Shown: positions 9,103-17,148 of the stretch, piece by piece
Numbering within the stretch: the stretch's first letter is position 1
Layout of the letters: every line of letters starts with the position of its first letter
NCBI RefSeq assembly: GCF_007018905.1
Contig: NZ_CP041402.1
Location: forward strand, 806,001 to 870,000
Source: Tardiphaga sp. vice304
Lineage (GTDB): Bacteria > Pseudomonadota > Alphaproteobacteria > Rhizobiales > Xanthobacteraceae
Direction of reading: 5' to 3'
Length of the DNA stretch: 64,000 nucleotides
Position numbers and translations under genes: made by a program
The notes under the pieces: generated by a model
Databases searched by the model: none
The model's input: only the letters and a program-made list of their open reading frames with translations
Told to the model about the DNA's origin: nothing

Positions 9103-10332
9103 ATGGTAGCCCCCGCAATGGCCACTCGGACCCTGACCGACAAGTTTGTGCAGAACCTCAAGAGCGCGCCCGCAGGCAAGCGGGTCGAGTATTGGGATAA
9201 GATCGTCCACGCTTTCGGAGTGCGCGTCACCGACAAGGGTGCAAAGACGTTCGTCGTTTACACCCGCTTTCCTGGCTCGCGCATTCCCACGCGAAGGCGC
9301 ATCGGCAACGCCAGCAAGCTGTCGCTCATCGAGGCCCGGAAGAAGGCCCGAAAGTGGATCGAGCAGATCGAACTCGGCAATGACCCGCGCGATCAGGAGC
9401 GTGCCGCTCGCGCTGAGAAATCTCGAAACAAGAAGAACAACTTCGGGATGGTCGCAGAGGACTGGTTCAACATTGTGCTCAAGAGCCAGCGTAAGGGCTT
9501 CGAGGTCGAGAGCGACGTTCGGCGTGAGTTCGTAAAGCCGTGGGGCAAGCGGCCGATCACCAGCATCACCGAGGACGAGATCGCGGCGCTTATCATGGCC
9601 AAGGCGGCCAAGACGCCCGGCCAGGCGCGGAACCTGCTGGGATACGCCAAGCGACTTTTCCGCTGGGCTGTGGGCCGGCGCAGCATTTACGGTCTCTCGC
9701 ACTCCCCGGCAGTGCTGCTGCGAGCCGAGGACCTGATCGGAAAGAAGACCATCAGGCGGCGTGTACTCTCGGACGAGGAAATTCGGCTTGTGTGGTCTGC
9801 GGCAGAAGCCACCGAGTACCCATACGGCCCGCTCTTCAAGATGCTGCTGCTAACCGGCCAGCGAAAGTCCGAGGTTGGTGATGCTCGGTGGTCAGAGTTC
9901 GACCTCGCGAAGAAGCTATGGACCATACCTGCCGAACGCATGAAAATGGAGTCGGCGCACGTTGTGCCGCTGGCCGAGGACGTCGTGGCACTGCTCGCGG
10001 TGCTGCCTCGCTTCGCAGGCGGTGATCACGTCTGGTCGACGACCTTCGGCACAACGCCGGTCAACGGCTTTAGCAAGGCCAAGGAGCGCCTGGACAAGAT
10101 GCTGCCCGCCACGATGGGCAAGGCAGGCACCCCGTGGGTGATACATGACCTGCGTCGCACAATGCGCACTGGCCTGTCGGCGCTGCCCATCGCAGACCGG
10201 GTTCGTGAGCTGATGATCGCCCATGCGCAGCCCGGCATGCACCAGATCTACGACCAATACTCGTACTTGGACGAGAAGCGGAAGGGCTTCGCACTCTGGG
10301 CGGTGGCACTGCGGACCATTGTGAGCGCCTGA
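9103..10332 (+). CDS. tyrosine recombinase / integrase, P4-type
   Basis: A site-specific recombinase of 409 residues (404 if the ATG at 9118 is used). The N-terminal DUF4102-like arm-binding domain spans about 8-100 (LTDKFVQNLK ... FGVRVTDKGAKTFVVYTRF). A core-binding SAM-like domain covers about 110-205, and the catalytic domain 220-400. Catalytic residues visible are Arg254 in TGQRKSEV, His348 and Arg351 in HDLRRT, His374, and the Tyr nucleophile at about 383 in HQIYDQYSYLDEKR. All look intact. It lies 140 bp inside attL and reads into the element. Related integrases usually target tRNA genes. Here the target is a palindromic repeat. Confidence 0.95.
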   Translation: MVAPAMATRTLTDKFVQNLKSAPAGKRVEYWDKIVHAFGVRVTDKGAKTFVVYTRFPGSRIPTRRRIGNASKLSLIEARKKARKWIEQIELGNDPRDQERAARAEKSRNKKNNFGMVAEDWFNIVLKSQRKGFEVESDVRREFVKPWGKRPITSITEDEIAALIMAKAAKTPGQARNLLGYAKRLFRWAVGRRSIYGLSHSPAVLLRAEDLIGKKTIRRRVLSDEEIRLVWSAAEATEYPYGPLFKMLLLTGQRKSEVGDARWSEFDLAKKLWTIPAERMKMESAHVVPLAEDVVALLAVLPRFAGGDHVWSTTFGTTPVNGFSKAKERLDKMLPATMGKAGTPWVIHDLRRTMRTGLSALPIADRVRELMIAHAQPGMHQIYDQYSYLDEKRKGFALWAVALRTIVSA

Positions 10333-10432
10333 CGAGCAAATCCAATAAAGCTTCTAAAAGTTGGTGTGCGCAGGCCACATTGACGAATTTTGTCTGATAA
10401 TTGGATAGCTCCCTCAAGCAGGAGCGCCCAAA

Positions 10433-11290
10433 ATGCAGATCGAAACGGCCATCTACTGGATTACCGAGCGTGAAGCCATTCGCAAGCGGCGTGAAGCGGG
10501 AGACGTCCAACCTTGGACAAAAGATCCCATACTCAATAGCTTTAGGTTTTGTAATGTGCGTCGGGAAGATGACGCGGTGACGCGTTACATCGCCGCAAAC
10601 TGGCGCGCACCACATGCAGACAACCCAAATCTCTGGTTTGCAATGGCTGTTGCACGGTTCATCAATTGGCCGGCCACACTCCACGAACTCGGATTTCCAG
10701 AAACTTGGGATCGCGACCATTTCAAGACGGTGCTCACGGCGCGGATGCAACGCGGCGAAAAGGCATTTGGCCCGGCTTATGTCATTCCCAACGGCGGCAG
10801 CAGCAAGCCAAAGGTCGACTATCTCGCCGATAATATTCTACACCGCTTGTGGCAAGCTCGTGAGCACATGTCTCCGCGACCCGGCATCTCGCTTGCGTCC
10901 TATTGCGCTCGCCTAATGGACTTCAACGGCGTTGGCGCATTCATGGCGGCGCAGGTGATTGCCGACTTGAAGTACGTCGGGCCGTTGCGCTTAGCACCAG
11001 ATTGGATTTCGTTTGTGATCAGCGGCCCTGGCAGTCGTCGCGGACTGAACCGCATCATGGGCCGCACGGTTGACTCCCCATGGACGGAGTCGGCTTGGCA
11101 GACAGCCTTCCGCCGGTTCGAGGCGTCCATCAGACCCGAGCTCGAACGTATTGGTCTTGCTGACCTGCATTGCCAGGACCTGCAAAATTGCCTCTGCGAG
11201 ATCGACAAATTCCTTCGAGGCCGATCAGGTGAAGGCAAGCCAAAACGTCGGTTTGTCCCTACAAAAGCGGCGCAAGAAAAAATAGAGTAA
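10433..11290 (+). CDS. 5-hmdU DNA kinase / thymine-hypermodification helical-domain homolog
   Basis: This 285-residue protein shows the pattern of the helical domain in phage 5-hydroxymethyl-dU DNA kinases and alpha-glutamyl/putrescinyl thymine pyrophosphorylases, described by Iyer and colleagues in computational work on modified DNA bases. Seen here are REAIRKRREAG...PWTKDPIL (residues 13-34), FRFCNVRREDD.VT (38-50), NWRAP (56-60) and LWFAMAVARFINWP. Phage family members act on 5-hmdU in DNA after replication. No partner enzyme for making hmdU is visible in the element, and the role in bacteria is unknown. An AGGAG site precedes the ATG, and a TTGACG at 10380 may be the -35. Its place next to the integrase is typical for cargo. 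Family call is from memory of the motif. Confidence 0.7.
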   Translation: MQIETAIYWITEREAIRKRREAGDVQPWTKDPILNSFRFCNVRREDDAVTRYIAANWRAPHADNPNLWFAMAVARFINWPATLHELGFPETWDRDHFKTVLTARMQRGEKAFGPAYVIPNGGSSKPKVDYLADNILHRLWQAREHMSPRPGISLASYCARLMDFNGVGAFMAAQVIADLKYVGPLRLAPDWISFVISGPGSRRGLNRIMGRTVDSPWTESAWQTAFRRFEASIRPELERIGLADLHCQDLQNCLCEIDKFLRGRSGEGKPKRRFVPTKAAQEKIE

Positions 11291-11353
11291 GCAGCGGAAC
11301 ATTGCAGCCGGCCATGGCTTGTCATACGCACTTTCGCAGTTTGGAGAGATCAC

Positions 11354-11611
11354 ATGAAGCGGGCAATCATCGCAGTCGCTGCCGCTGGGTTAATTGGACT
11401 GGGTTTGATGTTACCTGCATCGGCGATGCCTGTCGGCCAGCTAACACATTCTTCGATCGCCTCGAGCGACGTGATCCAAGTGCGGGGCGGCCATGGACAT
11501 GGTGGCCATTTCGGAATGGGCCGCGGCGGACGTGGCCACCACTACGGCTGGGGTCGCGGACGCGGACACCATTACGGCTGGACCCGCGGTCGGCATCGGG
11601 GTTGGCGCTAA
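11354..11611 (+). CDS. small secreted Gly/His/Arg-rich protein
   Basis: An 85-residue protein with a signal peptide (KR then a hydrophobic run to about residue 22, AxA-type cleavage near ASA). A short linker follows, then 40 residues almost entirely of G, H, R, W and Y, including GGHGHGGHFGMGRGG and GHHYGW twice. The His-rich tail could bind metal. Similar tiny exported proteins are common in Bradyrhizobium and have no known function. GAGAG lies 6 bases before the ATG. It is followed by a second small exported Gly-rich protein. Confidence 0.65.
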   Translation: MKRAIIAVAAAGLIGLGLMLPASAMPVGQLTHSSIASSDVIQVRGGHGHGGHFGMGRGGRGHHYGWGRGRGHHYGWTRGRHRGWR

Positions 11612-11645
11612 GCAGTTACCAACTACTTTTTTAATGGAGAGACTA

Positions 11646-11960
11646 ATGAAAAAGCTTATTTTATCGATCGCCGCGGCGACCAGTTTGCTGACCACGGCGG
11701 CGTTTGCGGCGCCACTCAGCCCCGCCTCCGTGGGCAACGACACTGGCATCAGCACCGAACAGGTACGGCTGGTGTGCGACGAATACGGCCGCTGTTATCG
11801 CACCCGTGGCCCGCGCTACGTGCAGCGCGGTTACGGATATGGCGGCGGCTATGATCGGGGTTACATGGGTCGCGACTATGACCGGGGTTACGAGCGCCGC
11901 GGCTATGGCGGCGACGGCCCAAGCATCGGCTTCAGCTTCGGCGGCGGTCGCGGCTGGTAA
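11646..11960 (+). CDS. small secreted Gly/Tyr/Arg-rich protein
   Basis: A 104-residue protein. The start at 11646 is chosen over upstream in-frame codons because it gives a clean signal peptide (MKKLILSIAAATSLLTTAAFA) behind a GGAGAG site. The mature part has LVCDEYGRCYRTRGPR, with two Cys that could pair, then a Tyr/Gly/Arg-rich tail of repeated RGY, YDRGY and YGGG units. It lies 34 bp after the other small exported gene, so they are probably co-transcribed. A strong terminator follows at 11995. Function unknown. Confidence 0.7.
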   Translation: MKKLILSIAAATSLLTTAAFAAPLSPASVGNDTGISTEQVRLVCDEYGRCYRTRGPRYVQRGYGYGGGYDRGYMGRDYDRGYERRGYGGDGPSIGFSFGGGRGW

Positions 11961-11994
11961 CGAGGACACATCTTCTGCTTTATGCCCAAAACGA

Positions 11995-12021
11995 AAGGCC
12001 GCCCCCAAGGGCGGCCTTTTT
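11995..12021 (+). terminator. intrinsic terminator after the small secreted genes
   Basis: A 10-bp perfect stem, aaggccgccc paired with gggcggcctt, with a 4-base loop, followed by a short T run. It stands 35 bp after the stop codon at 11960. It would also work weakly for leftward transcripts because the left arm begins with A residues. Confidence 0.85.
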
Positions 12022-12059
12022 GGTGCGTGGCCGGGGGGGCATTTTTGCTCCAGCAACAG

Positions 12060-12206
12060 TTATAGGCGCTTTCTCCGCCTTGCGGAATCGATTGCCCGCT
12101 TGATCCTTGCCATCAACCGAGTGTTTCGCGCATCGCAGGCGCGCTGATAAGCGGCAAACAGCTTAGCGAGTTCGCGAGCCCATTGGGCATCCCCAAATTT
12201 TTCCAC
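12060..12206 (-). CDS. small basic helical protein, unknown
   Basis: A 48-residue protein if read from the GTG at 12206, which has CAGGAG eight bases upstream. The frame runs open further without a better start. The sequence is helical and ends in ARIKRAIDSARRRKRL, very basic. I do not recognise the family. Its position between a terminator and divergent DNA suggests a real but minor gene. Confidence rests on the ribosome site and composition only. Confidence 0.45.
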   Translation of the reverse strand: MEKFGDAQWARELAKLFAAYQRACDARNTRLMARIKRAIDSARRRKRL

Positions 12207-12670
12207 TGCGGCAACTCCTGTGCAGCGCCGGTCTTGGCGCGACGTAGGTTTATAGTCCGTAGCAGGAGCCGAAAATTGACAGTGTGAGCGGAGGTTAAGG
12301 AATGCGCACGGGCTGGGGAGCGCTAGGCGGCAGCTGGCATTTGGCACCGGCCTAATTGCCGGCAGCGGCCGCCAGGCGGTTTGCTGATCCCACGGGGCCG
12401 CAAAACGGTCGCAGGGAGGCGGCTGCGCGACCCGCCAGAGAGCCTAGCCGGGTTTGCCCGTACCCGTGTGGCCAAAACGGCCCGGCGCGGCCTGCTGGGT
12501 CGCTAAACCGATGCAAAAAGGCAACACCGTTGGATGCTCAGTTCGGAACGTAACCGAGCGGCATCAGTTCGTAGCTCAGCTTGCCGCTATGAGCGGAAGC
12601 CAATCGGACTGTCGAAAGCTTCGTGCCAAGTAGCGCGCTGCATCAGCCCATTACCCCTGTCGGAGGTTCA
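12207..12670. other. intergenic region with a possible tiny peptide
   Basis: About 465 bp between two small genes in the element. It is GC-rich and imperfectly palindromic in places. A tiny 17-codon open frame at 12302-12355 (MRTGWGALGGSWHLAPA) follows a very strong site, GGAGGTTAAGGA. It could be a leader peptide or chance. I see no RNA gene. Confidence 0.4.
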
Positions 12671-12814
12671 ATGGAACGGTTCATCAACTCGGAAAATATC
12701 AGGAATTATCGCCTTCTCCTCAACGATCCTGATATTGAGAGAGACCCGGTACGACGTGCCATGCTAGTCCGTTTACTTACTGCAGAGTTGGCGAAGGGAA
12801 CGACGTCGCAATAA
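12671..12814 (+). CDS. small conserved protein, MERFINSENIRNYR type
   Basis: A 47-residue protein starting MERFINSENIRNYRLLLNDP and ending in a Lys/Leu-rich helix (RAMLVRLLTAELAKG). This opening is, to my knowledge, shared by many short Bradyrhizobium proteins of unknown role. CGGAGG stands 5 bases before the ATG, which fixes the start, although an in-frame start exists 48 bases upstream. It probably folds as helices. No function is known to me. Confidence 0.65.
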   Translation: MERFINSENIRNYRLLLNDPDIERDPVRRAMLVRLLTAELAKGTTSQ

Positions 12815-13069
12815 TGCTGCTACTATACAATTGACATGGATCAGCGAGTTGTGTCCGCAAAAGAGCAGACAGCTCGAAAATCGTAACTACATTATCGTAG
12901 CATAACCGAGTGGCTTTCTCAGACTGTTCCGGTTTTGTTAGGGACCCGGTCAGACGGGTCGGGTCCCGCCTTTGACGGCGAAATGCGACATTCGCCGCAA
13001 TCTGCCAACGCGGAGTTGTGGTGCATCCACGGTCTAAACTGTTTGCATTTCGACCTTTGACACGATCGC

Positions 13070-14125
13070 TCAGAGCATAGCCCGGTTCGTCCCTAGTGGC
13101 TCTGGCTTCCATTGTAAACTGGCATAGACGCCGCGTGCTGGCGATGCGATTTCGCCGTCCCTGTACATGTCAGGCAGCAAATTCTTGATGTTCACGGCCT
13201 GTTGGTCCGGCAACGCTGCGGTGATTTCCGACACCTTCATAGGACGAACCGACGATGCGAGGAGCGCGATGATGCGAAGGCGCTGACCCGACCCCTTGCT
13301 CTCAGGCTTCTCTCCGAGGTCGCGCCAACGGAAGTTTTCCATCTTTACAATAATCCGAAAGCTATCGATTTCTCTGCCCTTGCCCCAAAGGAAATGACCG
13401 GCCCCATCTTCACCTAGGATAATGACTGCATCCGAGCCGCCGCCTAAGCCGCCGGTCCCACTGATTGTGTCTAACAAGTTATCGGCCGCCGCCTTCCTTT
13501 GATGGTGAAGGACAAGAATTGAGATTTTCATGTCGCCAGCGAGCTTTTGAAGCTCCTTTAAAGCCTCATAGTCAGACGTATATTGCGTGCTCGTCTTGCC
13601 TGCATGCGATCGGACCATCTCCAAGATATCGACAATAACAAGTCTCGGTTTCTCGACAGACTGGCACCACTTGCGAATTTCGTCGAGGCCACCTTCTGCG
13701 AGCTTAGGCCATTCGGTTGCGCATATTAGGCGCGGAGGCCAGTCGGACATCCGGGCGCCGATCATGCTTGTCAAGCGCCGCTGAATCCGGCGCTCGTTGT
13801 CCTCCAGGAAAAGCCCAAGTACATCTCCTTGCTCACATATTCTGCCAAGAAACTGCCCGCCGCTCGATACCGCCACCGCCAGATCAAGCGCCATAAAACT
13901 TTTACCGGCCTTAGGCTTCCCAACCAGCATCGTTAGCCCCTCCGGAAGGATATCCGGCGCAATCCATCGAAGCGGGTCAAACACTTTATGCTGAATGGTG
14001 GAGACGGACCAAGTCAGGTTGCTGAACGATGGCTTACTTTCATGTCGTTCGCGCCGATCCTGATTGATAGAGACGGAAAGCTCTTCGTCAGTTTTAGGGG
14101 GTGACTTTGATCTCGATACGCTCAT
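13070..14125 (-). CDS. RepA-like / DnaB-type replicative ATPase
   Basis: A 351-residue RecA-fold ATPase of the kind called RepA in RSF1010-type replicons and found beside primases on satellites and islands. Walker A GKPKAGKS is at residues 69-76, preceded by LPEGLTMLVG. Walker B is in RLVIVDILEM. ILVLHHQRK and a GGGSDAVIIL segment follow, as in RepA/DnaB hexameric helicases. A C-terminal winged-helix-like tail includes VSEITAALPDQQAVNIKNLLPDM. It probably unwinds the element's origin. Its ATG overlaps the stop of the prim-pol frame (ATGA), a sign of coupled translation. Confidence 0.85.
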   Translation of the reverse strand: MSVSRSKSPPKTDEELSVSINQDRRERHESKPSFSNLTWSVSTIQHKVFDPLRWIAPDILPEGLTMLVGKPKAGKSFMALDLAVAVSSGGQFLGRICEQGDVLGLFLEDNERRIQRRLTSMIGARMSDWPPRLICATEWPKLAEGGLDEIRKWCQSVEKPRLVIVDILEMVRSHAGKTSTQYTSDYEALKELQKLAGDMKISILVLHHQRKAAADNLLDTISGTGGLGGGSDAVIILGEDGAGHFLWGKGREIDSFRIIVKMENFRWRDLGEKPESKGSGQRLRIIALLASSVRPMKVSEITAALPDQQAVNIKNLLPDMYRDGEIASPARGVYASLQWKPEPLGTNRAML

Positions 14126-15247
14126 GTTTCTCGCTCATAAGTAATACGCCAGCTAGGATAGCTTCGGTCGTCGCTAAATTGATCTGCAATGTCGAAGATA
14201 GTGCCGGCCATCGCTCGTTTTCCCGACGTGGGACGAGACGATGCAATTTGCTCCCACTTATCTCTACACTTGTCTCGGCTGTATCTTGGCTCATCAGCTC
14301 CGCCGCGCTCACTACGACAAGTGGTTTTGTCTCGAGCGCTCCAATTATCAAACAGGCCAAAGCCGTTGTTTCCAATTTCATTAAATATGGCACATCCGAT
14401 CTTCCACCACGCATCGTACGAAACCATGTCGGGCGGAATGACTAGGAGAGCTATTCGAATACCGAGCTTGTTGGTATCTGTTTCTTCCGAGCTGACGCCT
14501 CGACCGGCATCCGAGCAGAGCCTCGCGGAGCTCCGGGTTCGTTGCAATAACGATTGGAGGTGGTATCGACGAATTGTGGGGCACTCGACCAATGCGAGGG
14601 CTCGATGTGCTAGGACGTTTCCGCAACCAGTCAAGCAGATAGTCTGGCGCTCGTGCAATGGGGCACGAATAGTCGATCCAAACTCGGCCTTTGCTTGGCG
14701 CTGCTACGACCATGCCGCCGTCGCCGCGTATGTCGAGTCCAGACGATAGGCGGTTTATCGCGCCAAGCATGCCGACGCTATTCTTCACTAAAAAGCCGGG
14801 ATGTTGGAAGAAATAGTGCAAGCCACCGCTCGGTGTCCGCGCTGTCAACGTGAGTGACAGCGGCCCGTACTCACTAACCAAGACGGCCAAAGAGGTTGGA
14901 CCATCTTTACCGGGCTTGCCGGCTTTGGGCACGTCGACGTCCAAGACGAAAATGCCGGATAGTTCGCCTGTCGCAATTCCTAGCTCGGCGTCCTTGAAGC
15001 GATCCTCAAAGTAATATTTCAGAACTCGCGGATCGTTCGACGCTCCCCAGTTCAGCTGCACGTGCCTATTCTTCTTGGACAAGTGTCCGCGACGTGTACC
15101 GGTCCTGAGCGGGAAGCAATAAAATCTTTGCGTTGCGGCATAGAGCTGCGCAGCGTCGCTAGTAGATAGGCGCAGTTCCGCGCTCTCAGCATCATTGCTT
15201 GAGCAGAGCGGTGAGCTTATTATGTGGGGGTTGCAGCGGGTTGGCAT
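14122..15247 (-). pseudogene. bifunctional DNA primase/polymerase, frameshifted
   Basis: Two overlapping frames together make one prim-pol. The first runs from the ATG at 15247 (AGAAGGG site) and holds the prim-pol metal motif FVLDVDVP (Asp103, Asp105), TPSGGLHYFF (His144) and DIRGDGGMVVAAPS. It then runs into nonsense after NPELREALL, at about 14510. The frame one base further on carries SDAGRGVSSEE, IPPDMVSYDAWWKIGCAIFNE and FGLFDNWSAR, the PriCT-2 C-terminal domain, and ends at 14122. One extra base near 14505-14515 explains the break. It may be a real mutation or a sequencing error. The product would prime replication together with the RepA-like ATPase. Confidence 0.8.
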
Positions 15248-15316
15248 TCGTAGTGCCCTTCTTGTCAGCAACGGCCCGACCTGCGGCTGCACACCGCGGT
15301 CGGGCAGATTTTCTGC

Positions 15317-15541
15317 TCAGCACGAGACGCGGGGTCGCGACGCGATATAGTCGATGACCTCTTGCTGGTAGAACGCTATGCGCCCTGGGCTTTTGCGAAT
15401 TGGCTGGGGAAAATCCGGGATCGTCTTCAGCCATCGCCACAAAGTGACCTTGTGACAGCGAAGCATGACCGCGACCTCTTCAGCGCTGAGCAGCGGCGAG
15501 GGCGGGATGGCTGGCAATAACTGCTGATTCGACTGCGGCAC
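15317..15541 (-). CDS. AlpA-family excisionase / regulator
   Basis: A 74-residue winged-helix (MerR-like) protein of the AlpA/excisionase group. It has LLSAEEVAVMLRCHKVTLWRWLK, then FPQPIRKSPGRIAFYQQEVIDYI. AlpA proteins regulate integrase genes and promote excision in satellites and prophages. The GTG at 15541 is chosen because AGGAGG lies six bases upstream. The result has the usual AlpA length, while an upstream TTG frame adds 23 unlikely residues. It is the first gene of the leftward AlpA / prim-pol / RepA block. Confidence 0.85.
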   Translation of the reverse strand: MPQSNQQLLPAIPPSPLLSAEEVAVMLRCHKVTLWRWLKTIPDFPQPIRKSPGRIAFYQQEVIDYIASRPRVSC

Positions 15542-16152
15542 TTGAACCTCCTGCACGAACAGATGTCGCGAGCTGTCGCTCACGTTGTTCCGAACAGGAC
15601 CAAGGTGCAAAGCTGATGCGCCGTGCGTGATCCGCGCTGCCAGTAGACCCTGCTAGTTGACATTGCCAGTAATGTACGCTGGGCCGCTTGGGGTTGCAAT
15701 CGGGGGCTAATAAATAATTGGCTTGGCAGCCCATTGCTTCGGTCATCGAAGTGTGAGCGCCCTACACGAGGGCTCTGCAAACCTGCTACGCCTGCTACCA
15801 GCGGCGATAGCTGCCCTAGCAGGTGAATAGAGTGTGTGTGTTTGCAACGGAGTGGTAGTGGACACCTGTGCTGCCTTGCGGCCTCACACCATCCTGTAGT
15901 GGCAGGTTTAGCAGCCTATATGCCCAATACACGCGCCGCAGGCTTAGCAGGCGCAGCAGGGCCGGCACGCGCGGCACGCTGGACCCAAAAAAGGATCGCT
16001 GACGACCAGTATAATAGCGTGCAAATGACGGCAAATCGGGGCATTCGCGCGACGCGGGGTGCCAATTTATTGGCCAAGCGCGACGTCACATCTTTGTCGG
16101 CGCGAATCCCGACAACTACACTTCGTGGCCAACCCAAAAATCGGAGCGTGCC
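15542..16152. other. non-coding region with TAGCAGG repeats, candidate replication origin
   Basis: About 610 bp between the leftward replication block and rightward genes. The heptamer TAGCAGG or its complement occurs at 15782-15788, 15791-15797, 15817-15823 and 15945-15951, with the near match TAGCAGC at 15909-15915. Clustered short repeats next to a prim-pol/RepA block are what an iteron-type origin looks like. It must also hold the promoter for alpA. No gene is seen. Origin function is inference. Confidence 0.4.
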
Positions 16153-16641
16153 ATGACCAAATCGAAATCGACAGTCGTCCCATTCGCCTCGACCGCGACA
16201 ACGCCGCGCAAAAACGGGAAGTTCATCAAGGGTGCACCGAAGCCGCCGAACGCAGGTCGCCCTCGCGGCAAGCGCAACAAGACGACGTTGATGCTCAAGG
16301 AAGCTATCCTCACTGCGGCGGAGCTTTGCGGCGCAGACGGCAGGGGCAAGGACGGCATGGTCGGCTATCTGAAAATGCTTGCCGTTAAGGAACGCGCTCT
16401 GTTTACGCGGTTGCTCGAACGCGTGTTGCCGATGCAATTGAACGTGAAGGACACTACCGACAAGATCATGACGCCCGAGGAAGCGGCCCAGCAACTGCGC
16501 GATCGCGGTCTGCCGGTGCCTCCATCGCTGCTGGAGCTAAGGGCCGAAGCCATTGCGACAAAGTTGGACGAGAATTGGGACAACGAAGAACTTGGCGAAA
16601 ACGATGGTCCGAGCTACCCGCCTTTGCCGACAACGGACTGA
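16153..16641 (+). CDS. phage-type protein, possible small terminase subunit
   Basis: A 162-residue protein. The basic N-terminus has NGKFIKGAPKPPNAGRPRGK, then NKTTLMLKEAILTAAELCG, KDGMVGYLKMLA and FTRLLERVLPMQL. The acidic tail is DENWDNEELGENDG. The GRPxGxxNK opening is shared with DUF5681-type proteins and with small phage proteins that commonly sit before a large terminase gene. In phage satellites a small terminase redirects packaging. No large terminase is here, so this label is tentative. GGAG lies 6 bases before the ATG. Confidence 0.55.
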   Translation: MTKSKSTVVPFASTATTPRKNGKFIKGAPKPPNAGRPRGKRNKTTLMLKEAILTAAELCGADGRGKDGMVGYLKMLAVKERALFTRLLERVLPMQLNVKDTTDKIMTPEEAAQQLRDRGLPVPPSLLELRAEAIATKLDENWDNEELGENDGPSYPPLPTTD

Positions 16642-16642
16642 A

Positions 16643-16876
16643 CTACAACCAGCCGGATTTCAGCGTTAGTTGTGCTTCGAATACAACGCCACCGCTTGCA
16701 TCGCGGACGCTGACGTGAAACGCTCGGTCGCACCCGCCGGGCAAGCGATCGCGAGCGACAGTCGCGAGGAAGGCAACAGCCTCGTCCGGCACTTCGTCCG
16801 CAGCAAGCTCGACGCCCATGTCGTTGGCATGGTTGTCCTTAGCGTCGTCAGTTAGGTCAAAGAAATACATCGGCAT
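16643..16876 (-). CDS. DUF6894 family protein
   Basis: A 77-residue protein beginning MPMYFFDLTDD, with a conserved D-x-G pair (NDMGVEL) and DEAVAFLATVARD in the middle. This is the DUF6894 pattern, abundant and multicopy in Bradyrhizobium, with unknown function. AAAGGAC stands seven bases before the ATG. It converges with the gene ending at 16641, with one base between their stops. Confidence 0.75.
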   Translation of the reverse strand: MPMYFFDLTDDAKDNHANDMGVELAADEVPDEAVAFLATVARDRLPGGCDRAFHVSVRDASGGVVFEAQLTLKSGWL

Positions 16877-17148
16877 TTTTGCTGTCCTTTAAGGCCAGCT
16901 ATAGCTTGCTCGGCTGTCGCTGTCGGCACGGCCGGCGACCAAGCAAAGCATCGCGATAGCGCGGGCAACCCGTACAGCACCGAGTGCCTCGTTCCGGCCG
17001 ACCAGCGGATTGAGTCGCTACCTGCTCAGAGCCCACAACCCCGGACGGGTGCTACCCCCAGAGGCCAAAGACGGCTTATATTCCTAGCTTTAGCTTGTCC
17101 GGCGCGGTAGGCTGCCGTGGCCGGCAAGATGCAAGAAAGGACCACGCC

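Noticed and set aside
8500..9103. tRNA gene as integration target
   Set aside because: I looked for a cloverleaf or the T-loop GGTTCGANTCC near attL and attR and found none. The target is a palindromic repeat instead.
12777..13112. A 111-codon minus frame overlapping the end of the RepA-like gene
   Set aside because: It overlaps the ATPase C-terminus in another frame, has no ribosome site and no recognisable domain. The DNA here also has an imperfect gggaccc/gggtccc hairpin, so it is more likely non-coding.
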